Position numbers and translations under genes: made by a program. 64,000 nucleotides of DNA from an uncultured Lachnospiraceae bacterium (lineage in GTDB: Bacteria > Bacillota > Clostridia > Lachnospirales > Lachnospiraceae): assembly GCA_947650155.1 (NCBI GenBank), contig CANSUS010000002.1:83981-147980 (forward strand), written 5' to 3'. Positions within the stretch are counted from its first letter, which is position 1, and the number at the start of each line of letters is the position of its first letter. Positions 18,116 through 27,044 of the stretch are shown piece by piece. The notes under the pieces were generated by a model. The model was not told where the DNA came from, searched no databases, and worked only from the letters and a program-made list of their open reading frames with translations.

Positions 18116-19007
18116 ATTTATGAGACAGCTTGAAATGTTGTTATCAGATATCACACCGAGCGAGAGGCAGGAAGCATTACAGTATTATAATGACTATTTT
18201 GACGATGCGGGTGTGGAGAATGAACAGAATGTGGTAAAGGCGCTTGGAAGTCCGGCTAAAGTAGCCGCGAGTATTAAAGCGGATCTGACGGGAAATGCAG
18301 CCGCGGGAGAATTTACAGAAACAGGATATAAAGATTCTTACAGCAGGAATCAGGAGATCATGAAATATGGGCAGCCGGATCAGAATACGGCGGATCAGGA
18401 AAAAAGTTCCCAAAGTGAGAACAGCGGAAACCAGAACAGTTCTTATTATAATAATCCGTACAGCAGCGGTTCTTATGCAAATAATCCTTATAGGACGAAA
18501 TCTGCTGCAGATTCCGGAAATACCAGTAATACAAACGCACAGAATGGAACTTATCAGGGAAATAGCGGCAGCAGCGCTGATTTTAATAATAACGGCGGAT
18601 ATACAGGCGCTTCCGGTAAAAGCGGAATGAGCGGTACGACGCTGGCACTCGTGATTGTATTATGTATTTTTGGAATTCCCATTCTTCTTCCGCTTGGCAT
18701 AGTGCTATTGGGAATCGTAATTGCAGTCGTGGCAGTAATCGCTTCTTTATTTATTGCATTTGCGGCAGTGGCATTTTCACTGATTATTGTTGGCGTTGTG
18801 CTTTTGGCAGTCGGGATTACGAAACTGTTTGCGATGCCCTTTGGCGCTATGTGTCTTGCCGGGGGAGGGCTTGCATGCATCGGTGTGGGCATCCTGTTCG
18901 CACTGTTGACAATCTGGCTTTGCGTCACGGTAGTTCCTGCGGTCATAAAAGTAATTGCAGATTCATGTCGTAAATTGTTTTCCAGACGGAAAACGTCAAA
19001 AGTATAA
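18102..19007 (+). CDS. DUF1700/HAAS-domain membrane protein
   Basis: A 301-residue protein. The ATG at 18102 is chosen since GAGGGAGG precedes it and the HAAS domain starts at once (MNRYEFMRQLEMLLSDITPS, EALQYYNDYFDDAG). Residues ~100-180 are a low-complexity linker rich in Asn, Ser, Gly and Tyr. The last ~120 residues are four or five closely packed hydrophobic segments, followed by a basic tail (RRKTSKV). HAAS domains are small helical modules found with PadR regulators. It is translationally coupled to padR. Biochemical function is unknown. Confidence 0.88.
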   Translation: MNRYEFMRQLEMLLSDITPSERQEALQYYNDYFDDAGVENEQNVVKALGSPAKVAASIKADLTGNAAAGEFTETGYKDSYSRNQEIMKYGQPDQNTADQEKSSQSENSGNQNSSYYNNPYSSGSYANNPYRTKSAADSGNTSNTNAQNGTYQGNSGSSADFNNNGGYTGASGKSGMSGTTLALVIVLCIFGIPILLPLGIVLLGIVIAVVAVIASLFIAFAAVAFSLIIVGVVLLAVGITKLFAMPFGAMCLAGGGLACIGVGILFALLTIWLCVTVVPAVIKVIADSCRKLFSRRKTSKV

Positions 19008-19024
19008 AGAGTGGAGGGATCAGG

Positions 19025-20047
19025 ATGAATAAATTTGCAAAAGGCAGTCTGATGACGGCGATCGGCTTGCTGCTTGTCGGGATCGTCATATATACGGTAG
19101 GATTGATCGGCGGCGGGAAAGCTGATATCAGGGAAATGGAAACAAACGGAGACTTGGATTATTTTAAGGATCATTTAAAGGTGAGAATGCTGAATGGGCT
19201 CAATCTTGCCTGGTGGACAGACGGTTCTCTTCCCTGGTGGGATAATGATATAGATATTGATATGGACCTTTGGGGAGAAGAAGCGGACATAACACATCAC
19301 AGAGCAGATGGTTCAGGTACGTCGGGACAATTAGTGTCGGGCGAAACCATCGACGTTACTTCCGTTACCGAACTTAATGTAGAATTGGGCGGCGGCTATC
19401 TCTACATCAACGAAGACGCTGCAGCCGATTCCGGCATCAAAATCAGTGTGGATGCGGAAGATGAGACAGCGGTTAACTATTATGTAAAAGGCGGTACGCT
19501 CCATATAGAAGGATTTAAAAATAAAAGGTGGAATGTGATATCTCAGCCCAATCAAAATATCATTTATGTTACACTGCCGGAAGGTTTTGCATTTCAGAAG
19601 AGTGAGTTGGAACTGGGCGCCGGTTATATTGAGTTACAGGGCGGTTCTTATGGAAAAACTTCCTTTGAAGTCGGGGCTGGTGAGATCTCCTGTAATGGAA
19701 TTACAACGGGAAAACTGGAAGTTGAAATTGGCGCGGGAGCAATTGAAACAGTAGATATGAATGCAGAAGAACTTGACTGTTCCGTTGCAATGGGCTCGGC
19801 GACAATACAAGGAGGAACGATAAGCGGAAATATTGAGCTGTCCTGTGATATGGGAAACCTCTATCTTGAAATGGAAGGAAATGAAGACGAATACAATTAT
19901 GATATTGAATGTGACATGGGGAGTATCGTAATCGGAAGCAGAGAATATTCCGGTTTGGGAAAAGACAAATACATCGATAACCATGCGGCAAAAGAATTGA
20001 AGGCGGACTGTGATTTAGGAAGTATTGAAGTTACTTTTATGAATTAG
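19025..20047 (+). CDS. DUF4097-family beta-strand repeat protein, membrane anchored
   Basis: A 340-residue protein. An N-terminal transmembrane anchor (SLMTAIGLLLVGIVIYTVG) is followed by an acidic linker. The C-terminal half is a right-handed-looking beta repeat domain with short repeats such as LELGAGYIELQGG, FEVGAGEISCNG and VEIGAGAIETVD, typical of DUF4097. It would sit outside the membrane. It is the third gene of the PadR operon. Its last 11 bp overlap the convergent pyridoxal kinase gene. No enzyme motif is seen. Confidence 0.88.
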   Translation: MNKFAKGSLMTAIGLLLVGIVIYTVGLIGGGKADIREMETNGDLDYFKDHLKVRMLNGLNLAWWTDGSLPWWDNDIDIDMDLWGEEADITHHRADGSGTSGQLVSGETIDVTSVTELNVELGGGYLYINEDAAADSGIKISVDAEDETAVNYYVKGGTLHIEGFKNKRWNVISQPNQNIIYVTLPEGFAFQKSELELGAGYIELQGGSYGKTSFEVGAGEISCNGITTGKLEVEIGAGAIETVDMNAEELDCSVAMGSATIQGGTISGNIELSCDMGNLYLEMEGNEDEYNYDIECDMGSIVIGSREYSGLGKDKYIDNHAAKELKADCDLGSIEVTFMN

Positions 20048-20960
20048 GACGCGGGAGTAAAAGTCCCAAATGTTTTTCAAAGCATACGCCTTCCGGTTCA
20101 GGAATGTGTAAAGCGGTTGAATCTTCCGTACATAAGCGGACGAAATCAGCCGCTTTTTTTACAGATTGTTTAAAAGGAACCTGATTCAGCGCATCACCGG
20201 AAATAATGGAAGCAAAAATATCACCTGTTCCGTGACATGTGTTACCGGAAATAGGAGTTTGATAAATATCGGGTGTTTTTTTGGACTCAAAAATATAATT
20301 GACGAATGTGTCATGTTCTTTGATCCCTGTGATGACGATTTTGTCAGGACCATTTTTATGCAGAGCAGAAGCGATAGAATATAATTCCTCCATTGTCCAG
20401 CCGCTTTCTTTGTAAGGCGTATCAGACAGCAAACATGCCTCCGTAATGTTGGGGGTAATAATGGAAGCATTGCGCAAAAGCTGTTTCATTTTTTCACAAT
20501 GTTCCTTTGTAATTGTGGAGTATGCTTTGCCATGATCTCCCATGACCGGATCAATAATAATAACGGGAGATATTAAATCGATGTCGTTGTGAGGAGGAAC
20601 TTCTTGTTGAATGTCCGCCGCTGGATCAGACTTTATTTTAAAACGCAGCTTTTCATATAGTTTTACCTGTGAATCTAAAAAATCATTTACAATTGTGATC
20701 TGTCTGACAGAACCTAAAAATCCACAGTAAATGCCGTCAAAGAGAAGTTTCATGGATTCCCACTGGGCAAGATAGTCCCGCATATTGTCTGTCAGATCTA
20801 AAAATTGATAAGTGGGAAATCCTGTATGATTTGAAAAAACAGAAGTAGGTACAGGACAGACCTGTACCCCCATTACATTTATAATAGGAAGGGACACTGT
20901 TGTAGAACAGCGTCCATATCCTGCAATATCATTTATCATAGCTAATTTTTTCGGAATCAC
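20037..20960 (-). CDS. Pyridoxal/pyridoxamine kinase
   Basis: A 307-residue ribokinase-superfamily enzyme. It opens with LAMINDIAGYGRCSTTVSLP, has PVMGDHGKAYSTI in the middle and the anion-hole/ATP motif NTCHGTGDIFASI near the C-terminus, as in PdxY/PdxK-type kinases. It phosphorylates pyridoxal, pyridoxine or pyridoxamine with ATP. The gene immediately upstream on the same strand, 18 bp away, encodes an ECF transporter substrate-binding component. Together they form a vitamin B6 uptake-and-trapping unit. Whether pyridoxal or pyridoxamine is preferred cannot be read from the sequence. Confidence 0.9.
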   Translation of the reverse strand: MIPKKLAMINDIAGYGRCSTTVSLPIINVMGVQVCPVPTSVFSNHTGFPTYQFLDLTDNMRDYLAQWESMKLLFDGIYCGFLGSVRQITIVNDFLDSQVKLYEKLRFKIKSDPAADIQQEVPPHNDIDLISPVIIIDPVMGDHGKAYSTITKEHCEKMKQLLRNASIITPNITEACLLSDTPYKESGWTMEELYSIASALHKNGPDKIVITGIKEHDTFVNYIFESKKTPDIYQTPISGNTCHGTGDIFASIISGDALNQVPFKQSVKKAADFVRLCTEDSTALHIPEPEGVCFEKHLGLLLPRPNS

Positions 20961-20978
20961 ATTATCACCCTTTCGCCG

Positions 20979-21566
20979 TCACTTTTTTCCTATTGTAATA
21001 AATAATCCGGCTTTTTTCAAGGCTGGGCGAAGCGCCATATAAACAACAACTGACACAATGGCAGAGGTAATGGCATTAATGGAAGTGGAAGCAATGTTCC
21101 AGGCGAGGGTTAATTCCGCCGCAGGTTTTCCCAGAATAAAGAGTTTATAGTAATATCCGATCAGCGGATCAAAAATTACGTTAAACAAAAGCCCGCCGCA
21201 GGCAGCAAGGACAGTAAATAAAAGTACTTTATGATTGTCCTTTTCCGTGGAAATTTTCCCGAGTTTATGTGCGATCAATCCTGTAATCAGGCCAATACAG
21301 AACTTTAATAAAAAAGTCTTAGGCGCATAGGTGACATAGACCGGATCAAATAAATCGCCGATTGTCATGCCGATCGCACCGCCGATGCCTCCATAGACGC
21401 CGCCGAGTAAAAGTGCGCCAAGAACGCAGACAGCGTTACCAAGGTGAATCGAGGTAGCGTCACCGCCGGGAAGGGTGATCTTAATCTGTAAAAATGTAAA
21501 TATGACATAGGACAGGGCTGCCATAAGCCCGGTCATTACCAGTTTATAAACATGTTCATTTCTCAT
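20979..21566 (-). CDS. ECF transporter S component, probably for vitamin B6
   Basis: A 195-residue integral membrane protein with about six hydrophobic segments. Start: ATG at 21566 after GAGGTTAATT; an upstream extension to 21602 has no ribosome binding site. It has the ECF S-component layout (MRNEHVYKLVMTGLMAALSY opening, LGNAVCVLGALLLGGVYGG loop, GMTIGDLFDPVYV). It needs the EcfA/A'/T module encoded elsewhere. The pyridoxal kinase gene directly downstream suggests pyridoxine-type substrate (PdxU-like); this is context inference. Confidence 0.85.
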   Translation of the reverse strand: MRNEHVYKLVMTGLMAALSYVIFTFLQIKITLPGGDATSIHLGNAVCVLGALLLGGVYGGIGGAIGMTIGDLFDPVYVTYAPKTFLLKFCIGLITGLIAHKLGKISTEKDNHKVLLFTVLAACGGLLFNVIFDPLIGYYYKLFILGKPAAELTLAWNIASTSINAITSAIVSVVVYMALRPALKKAGLFITIGKK

Positions 21567-21780
21567 AATTAACCTCATTTCGTAATTTTTTGCGCATGCC
21601 AAGTTTGCAGATGCACAAACTTGATATTGAAAATTTTTTATAAGCTTTGTATATTATACAAAACCATTGGAAGATGGAAAGTGCCAGATCGAAAAAAAAC
21701 GAGCATACCAGTTGTGTTTTTTTGAGGAATCAGTTAAAATACAAATAACTATTGTCTGCGGTAAGAAAGGGCGTGGAAGG

Positions 21781-23601
21781 ATGGAAAAAAAGGGTGATTT
21801 CACACATAAATTGAAATATATAGGTTTAAATGCTATGGAATATCATACGTTATATACGGCACTTTCTATTTTTGTATGTTCTATTCATATGGTTATATTT
21901 CTGGCGTTTATAATAGGGAAAGCATATTTGCTTGCCGGAATTAATATAGGAAGTATTTTAATATATGTTATTTGTATTGCCCTGTCAAAGAAGAAAAAAA
22001 TAAGAATGACTTATCATATTATTATAGGAGAAGTTTTTGTATTTTCCATTCTTATGACGCGAATGCTCGGAAGAGAATATTTATTTGCCATGTTTTGTAT
22101 TGCTACGATTCCCTTTACCTATTTAACTTCTTATCTGCTGGAAACTTCTGGAGAGGGAGAAAAATACATTAAACCGGGTTATTACTGTATGGCAGCCATT
22201 GTTTTATTTTATTTAGAATATTTTATTTTAAGCGCTGATCCATATTTTTCGCTGCCCGAAGGAGCGGACGCCAATCTGCTTTTTTTTCAGGTGTTTAATT
22301 TTTCTGTCGCTATTTGCTGCAGTATGATCGGCGGATTTGCACTTTCCCGGGTAGCGGTGGAAAATATCAGAATTACCAAAAATAATATGCATCGTATAGA
22401 AGAACTGATGCGGGAAGCAGAAGAATCTAATGAGGCAAAAAGCAATTTTCTTGCTAATATGTCTCATGAAATCAGGACACCAATGAATGCCATATGCGGT
22501 ATGTCAGATATGCTTTTGGATGAAGAATTGTCTGAGGAGGGAAAGGAACTGGCAGCGTCCATTAAGTCTTCCGGCAACAGTCTGTTAAGCATTATCAATG
22601 ATATACTGGATTTTTCCAAACTGGAATCAGGAAAAATGGTCATTGCACCGGAAGAATATTACATATCCTCTGTTGTTCATGATTTACTGAATGTGGTGGA
22701 AGTACGGGTGAAGGATAAGCCGGTCAAACTGATTGCCAAAGTGCAGGATTCTATTCCAAGAAAGCTTTATGGTGACAGCGGGAGAATCAGACAGATTTTA
22801 CTTAATATTATGGGAAATGCGACGAAGTTTACCCATGAAGGCAGTGTGACACTGGAAGTTTCATGGCAGCAGGAAGAAGAAAATCACGGCAGGCTTTTGT
22901 TCAGCGTGAAGGATACCGGAATCGGTATTAAAAAGGAGAATCTTGAGAAACTCTTCGATGCATTTGAACAGGTTGACCTTAATAAGAACAGAGGAATTGA
23001 AGGAACAGGTCTGGGACTTTCCATCAGTAAACTGCTCGTAGAGGAAATGGGCGGTAAAATCTGGGTGGAGAGCGAATACGAAAAGGGCAGCAATTTCCAT
23101 TTCTTTATTAAGCAGGACGTTATTGACGCTGCACCCTGCGAGTATGGAAAGGGAGTACAGAAAACGGAGATCAAACAGTTTAAGATTACCTTTAAAGCGC
23201 CGGAAGCAAAGGTTATGGTCGTGGATGACGTGAAAGTGAATCTCCGGGTAGCAGCAGGAATTTTAAAGAAATTTGGCATTGTACCTGATTTAATTGATAA
23301 TGCAGTCGATAGTGTAGAGACTTTGAAAAAGAGAAAAGATTATGATCTGATCTTTATGGATCACATGATGCCAGAGGTAGACGGCATAGAGGCAACGGGA
23401 ATGATCCGCGGTATGAATGAGGAATATACCGATCAGGTGCCGATTGTTGCACTGTCTGCTAATGCAGTGAAGGGAATGGAGCAGGAGTTTTTTACGGCGG
23501 GAATGAATGATTTTCTGCCTAAACCGATAGAGGTTGCCAGGATGAGCGAGATTTTGCTGAAATGGCTTCCGGAGGAGAAGATTGTGAGGGAGGAAGAGTA
23601 A
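21781..23601 (+). CDS. Hybrid sensor histidine kinase with C-terminal receiver domain
   Basis: A 606-residue protein. Start ATG 21781 follows GGCGTGGAAGG; the frame extends upstream but lacks a start signal. Residues ~25-190 hold six transmembrane segments. HisKA follows with the phosphoacceptor H229 in NMSHEIRTPMNA. The HATPase domain carries LLNIMGNATKFT, DTGIGI and GTGLGLSISKLL. The receiver domain has VMVVDD, the phosphoacceptor D527 in DLIFMDHMMPEVDG, and the conserved Lys in FLPKPIE. No output domain is attached and no partner regulator is adjacent, so it is an orphan hybrid kinase whose signal is unknown. Confidence 0.94.
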   Translation: MEKKGDFTHKLKYIGLNAMEYHTLYTALSIFVCSIHMVIFLAFIIGKAYLLAGINIGSILIYVICIALSKKKKIRMTYHIIIGEVFVFSILMTRMLGREYLFAMFCIATIPFTYLTSYLLETSGEGEKYIKPGYYCMAAIVLFYLEYFILSADPYFSLPEGADANLLFFQVFNFSVAICCSMIGGFALSRVAVENIRITKNNMHRIEELMREAEESNEAKSNFLANMSHEIRTPMNAICGMSDMLLDEELSEEGKELAASIKSSGNSLLSIINDILDFSKLESGKMVIAPEEYYISSVVHDLLNVVEVRVKDKPVKLIAKVQDSIPRKLYGDSGRIRQILLNIMGNATKFTHEGSVTLEVSWQQEEENHGRLLFSVKDTGIGIKKENLEKLFDAFEQVDLNKNRGIEGTGLGLSISKLLVEEMGGKIWVESEYEKGSNFHFFIKQDVIDAAPCEYGKGVQKTEIKQFKITFKAPEAKVMVVDDVKVNLRVAAGILKKFGIVPDLIDNAVDSVETLKKRKDYDLIFMDHMMPEVDGIEATGMIRGMNEEYTDQVPIVALSANAVKGMEQEFFTAGMNDFLPKPIEVARMSEILLKWLPEEKIVREEE

Positions 23602-23619
23602 GAAACAGAAGTGTGAGAT

Positions 23620-23815
23620 GTTGGCGGAGGGACGAAGAAAGGCAGGAACAGAGTGCGGGCAGCTCAGGATTCTAAAAGGAACCCTTTGGAAGACGTCAGC
23701 ACTTGGCGAAGTATTTTTGAGCCTAGTACTGTTACGTCTGGAATAGAGCGAAAGCGCGGTGACGTTAGAATCCTGAGCTGCCCGCACTTTGAACCTGCGT
23801 CCGTAAGCCAGCAAC
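23620..23815. repeat. Structured element bounded by a perfect 23-bp inverted repeat
   Basis: The arms at 23652-23674 and 23766-23788 are perfect reverse complements over 23 bp. The pairing continues imperfectly outward to about 23620 and 23815. The 91-bp interior can fold further: AGACGT (23691-23696) pairs with ACGTCT (23734-23739), enclosing AGCACTTGGC (23698-23707) against GCCTAGTACT (23721-23730) with 8 of 10 pairs. A GCGAAAGC tetraloop hairpin follows at about 23748. It lies between the histidine kinase and the valS promoter and has no coding capacity I trust. It could be a non-coding RNA or a MITE-like repeat. Confidence 0.7.
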
Positions 23816-23848
23816 GAAAATATCTACGAAAATATCTAATAAATCTCC

Positions 23849-23877
23849 TTGACAAACCTCCCCAATTTGACTATATT
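23849..23877 (+). promoter_or_regulatory. valS promoter
   Basis: TTGACA (23849-23854), a 17-bp spacer and TATATT (23872-23877). Transcription would start near 23884 and run through the T-box leader into valS. Confidence 0.8.
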
Positions 23878-23939
23878 ATATTTCATATAAACACAATGCA
23901 AATCAATACAATGCAAACAAACACAACGCAAAGGTAACG

Positions 23940-24202
23940 ACAAAGAGGAGTACACATACCGTGCTTTTTAAAGAGAAGGAATCCGCTGGCTGAGAGATTC
24001 TGAAAGTAATATGTGGAAGGTAGCTTTGGAACCGGAGTGCTGAAAGGCGGAGTGCAAACAGTCTGAGTAAGTATTCACGATTTATCCCCGTTAACGGATA
24101 AGGCTCTGGCAGGAGTCTGTGAGGTAGGAAGTTTTCTTACGAATAAAGGTGGTACCGCGGTTCATTCGCCCTTTACTGAGTTTCAGTAAAGGGCGTTATT
24201 TT
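23940..24202 (+). promoter_or_regulatory. T-box riboswitch leader of valS
   Basis: The antiterminator T-box sequence AAGGTGGTACCGCGG is at 24146-24160. It is followed by a terminator hairpin (CGCCCTTTACTGA at 24167-24179 with TCAGTAAAGGGCG at 24183-24195) and a short T-rich run. Upstream, 23965-24130 folds into the long Stem I region. A plausible valine specifier codon GTA lies at 24006-24008 in GAAAGTAATA. Uncharged tRNA-Val would stabilise the antiterminator and allow valS expression. The valine assignment rests mainly on the downstream gene. Confidence 0.93.
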
Positions 24203-24240
24203 ATGTGTATCTTACAGTGTACGTTTTAAGGAGGATTTTC

Positions 24241-26904
24241 ATGAAGAAAGAATTAGCAAAAACCTATGATCCAAGCGGCATAGAAGAAAAATTATATCAA
24301 AAATGGCTGGATAAAAAGTATTTCCATGCGGAAGTAGACAAAAATAAAAAACCATTTACGATTGTGATTCCGCCTCCAAATATTACAGGCCAGCTCCATA
24401 TGGGACATGCTCTGGATAATACGATGCAGGATATTATCATCCGTTTTAAAAGAATGCAGGGATATAATGCGCTTTGGCAGCCGGGAACAGATCATGCAAG
24501 TATTGCTACGGAAGTTAAGATTATAGAAAAATTAAAAGAAGAAGGTATTGATAAGGAAGACCTTGGCAGAGAAAAATTTTTAGAGCGTGCATGGGAATGG
24601 AAAAAAGAGTACGGTGGAAGGATTATTTCTCAGTTGAAAAAGATGGGCTCCTCCTGCGACTGGGACAGGGAACGCTTTACGATGGATGAGGGCTGCAACA
24701 GGGCAGTAACGGAAGTTTTCTGTCGCATGCATGAAAAAGGATGGATTTATAAAGGTTCCCGGATTATCAACTGGTGCCCGGTATGTAATACATCCATTTC
24801 TGATGCGGAAGTGGAATATGAAGAGCAGGCAGGGCATTTCTGGCATATCAAGTATCCGCTTATCGATGAGAACGGACAGCCGAGTACTACAGAATTTCTG
24901 GAATTTGCCACCACACGTCCTGAGACGATGCTTGGGGATACGGCGGTAGCCATCCATCCTGACGATGAAAGATATCAACATTTAATAGGAAGAAAGGTCA
25001 TGCTTCCTTTGATGAACAGGGAAATGCCGATTGTAACGGACTCCTATGTGGATATGGAGTTTGGAACCGGAGTGGTAAAAATTACGCCGGCGCATGATCC
25101 GAATGACTTTGAAGTAGGAAAGCGCCATAATCTGCCGGAGATCAATATTATGAATGACGATGCGACCATCAATGAAAACGGCGGAAAATTTGCAGGCATG
25201 GATCGTTATGAGGCAAGGAAGGCAATTGTAAAAGAACTGGATGAACTGGGACTTTTAGTTAAGATTGAAGATTACTCTCATAACGTAGGTACGCATGACC
25301 GCTGCAAGACTACGATTGAACCTTTGATTAAAAAGCAGTGGTTTGTAAAGATGGATGAATTGATAAAGCCGGCGGCGGAGGCAGTGAAGAATGGTGAGAT
25401 CGAACTGATTCCCGCCCGTATGGAAAAGACCTATTTTAACTGGACGGATAATATCCGCGACTGGTGCATCAGCAGACAGCTTTGGTGGGGGCACAGGATT
25501 CCAGCGTATTACTGTGAAGAATGTGGTGAAATTGTGGTAGCAAAAGGAATGCCGGAAAAATGTCCAAAGTGCGGCTGTACTCATTTGAAACAGGACGAGG
25601 ATACACTGGATACTTGGTTTTCTTCTGCGCTGTGGCCTTTTTCCACACTGGGATGGCCGGAGAAAACAGAAGAACTGGAATATTTTTACCCTACGGACGT
25701 ACTTGTGACCGGATATGACATTATCTTTTTCTGGGTAATCCGTATGATCTTTTCAGGCTATGAGCAGATGGGAGAAAAACCCTTTAAGACGGTACTGTTT
25801 CATGGGCTCGTAAGGGATTCTCAGGGAAGAAAAATGTCAAAATCATTGGGAAATGGGATTGATCCTCTTGAGATCATTGAAAAGTATGGGGCGGACGCTT
25901 TAAGACTCACACTGATTACCGGAAATGCGCCGGGAAATGATATGCGTTTTTATAATGAGAGAGTGGAGGCAAGCCGTAATTTTGCAAATAAAGTATGGAA
26001 TGCATCCCGCTTCATCATGATGAATATGGACGGAAAAGAAATTACCACGGATGCAGCGACTTATTTAGAACCGGTGGATAAATGGATTTTATCCAAATTA
26101 AATACATTAGTAAAAGAAGCCACTGACAATATGGAGAATTTTGAACTGGGGATTGCAGTACAAAAAGTATATGACTTTATCTGGGATGAATTCTGTGACT
26201 GGTATATCGAAATGGTAAAACCAAGACTTTATAATTCTGACGATGTAAAGAGTCAGTCTGCAGCGCTCTATACGTTAAAGACCGTATTGATTGACGCGTT
26301 GAAACTGCTGCATCCTTATATGCCTTTTATTACGGAAGAGATTTTTGATACGATCCAGGAGGAAGAAGAGTCCATCATGATCTCCAGCTGGCCGGAATAT
26401 ACGGAAAACAGAAACTTTGCAGAAGAGGAAAAAGCAATAGAAACAATCAAGGCGGCAGTCAGAGGCATCCGTAATGTGAGGACGGAAATGAATGTTGCGC
26501 CCAGTAAAAAAGCACAGGTTTTTGTTGTCGGCAAAGAAGAAGAAATTTTAAAGACTTTTTCAGAGGGCAGGCTGTTCTTTGCTTCCCTTGCTTCTGCTTC
26601 AGAAGTGAAGATACAGGAAAATAAAGAGGGGATTGCAGAGGATGCGGTATCTGTTGTAATCCCGGGAGCTACACTGTATATTCCTTTTGCAGAACTGGTT
26701 GACATCAGGCAGGAGATTGAGAGACTGGAAAAAGAAGAAAAACGGCTTGGCAGTGAAATTGCAAGAGCAAACGGAATGCTGAATAATGAAAAATTTGTTT
26801 CCAAGGCTCCGGCATCAAAAATTGCAGAGGAAAAAGAAAAATTAGAAAAATATACGAAAATGATGGAAACCGTAAAAGAAAGGCTTGCGCAGATAAAGAA
26901 ATAA
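24241..26904 (+). CDS. valS: Valyl-tRNA synthetase
   Basis: An 887-residue class I aminoacyl-tRNA synthetase. Start ATG 24241 follows AAGGAGGATTTTC; a Met at 24205 lies before the ribosome binding site. The HIGH-type motif is [14 protein letters not shown] and the KMSKS motif is [11 protein letters not shown]. The editing (CP1) domain contains [20 protein letters not shown]. Zinc-binding cysteines appear in [20 protein letters not shown]. The C-terminal coiled coil ([16 protein letters not shown] region) binds tRNA. It attaches valine to tRNA-Val and edits threonine. Expression is controlled by the T-box leader directly upstream. Confidence 0.98.
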   Translation: MKKELAKTYDPSGIEEKLYQKWLDKKYFHAEVDKNKKPFTIVIPPPNITGQLHMGHALDNTMQDIIIRFKRMQGYNALWQPGTDHASIATEVKIIEKLKEEGIDKEDLGREKFLERAWEWKKEYGGRIISQLKKMGSSCDWDRERFTMDEGCNRAVTEVFCRMHEKGWIYKGSRIINWCPVCNTSISDAEVEYEEQAGHFWHIKYPLIDENGQPSTTEFLEFATTRPETMLGDTAVAIHPDDERYQHLIGRKVMLPLMNREMPIVTDSYVDMEFGTGVVKITPAHDPNDFEVGKRHNLPEINIMNDDATINENGGKFAGMDRYEARKAIVKELDELGLLVKIEDYSHNVGTHDRCKTTIEPLIKKQWFVKMDELIKPAAEAVKNGEIELIPARMEKTYFNWTDNIRDWCISRQLWWGHRIPAYYCEECGEIVVAKGMPEKCPKCGCTHLKQDEDTLDTWFSSALWPFSTLGWPEKTEELEYFYPTDVLVTGYDIIFFWVIRMIFSGYEQMGEKPFKTVLFHGLVRDSQGRKMSKSLGNGIDPLEIIEKYGADALRLTLITGNAPGNDMRFYNERVEASRNFANKVWNASRFIMMNMDGKEITTDAATYLEPVDKWILSKLNTLVKEATDNMENFELGIAVQKVYDFIWDEFCDWYIEMVKPRLYNSDDVKSQSAALYTLKTVLIDALKLLHPYMPFITEEIFDTIQEEEESIMISSWPEYTENRNFAEEEKAIETIKAAVRGIRNVRTEMNVAPSKKAQVFVVGKEEEILKTFSEGRLFFASLASASEVKIQENKEGIAEDAVSVVIPGATLYIPFAELVDIRQEIERLEKEEKRLGSEIARANGMLNNEKFVSKAPASKIAEEKEKLEKYTKMMETVKERLAQIKK

Positions 26905-27044
26905 TAATATTTGCAGATAACTACTTGCAACAAAGTGAAAAATAACGGATAATAGTATAAAGATTAAATTTTACTGAAGGATCGTTTTTCGATTCTTCCC
27001 CCATATAATAAAGAAAAGAAGAGAAATGGGGAAGGGGGAAAGGT

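Noticed and set aside
18554..19174. A 206-codon reverse-strand frame antisense to the DUF1700 gene
   Set aside because: Thr/Ala-rich shadow of the hydrophobic C-terminus of the real gene; no start signal.
26316..26933. A 205-codon reverse-strand frame antisense to valS
   Set aside because: It mirrors the codon pattern of valS, has a low-complexity Ser/Phe-rich translation and no ribosome binding site.
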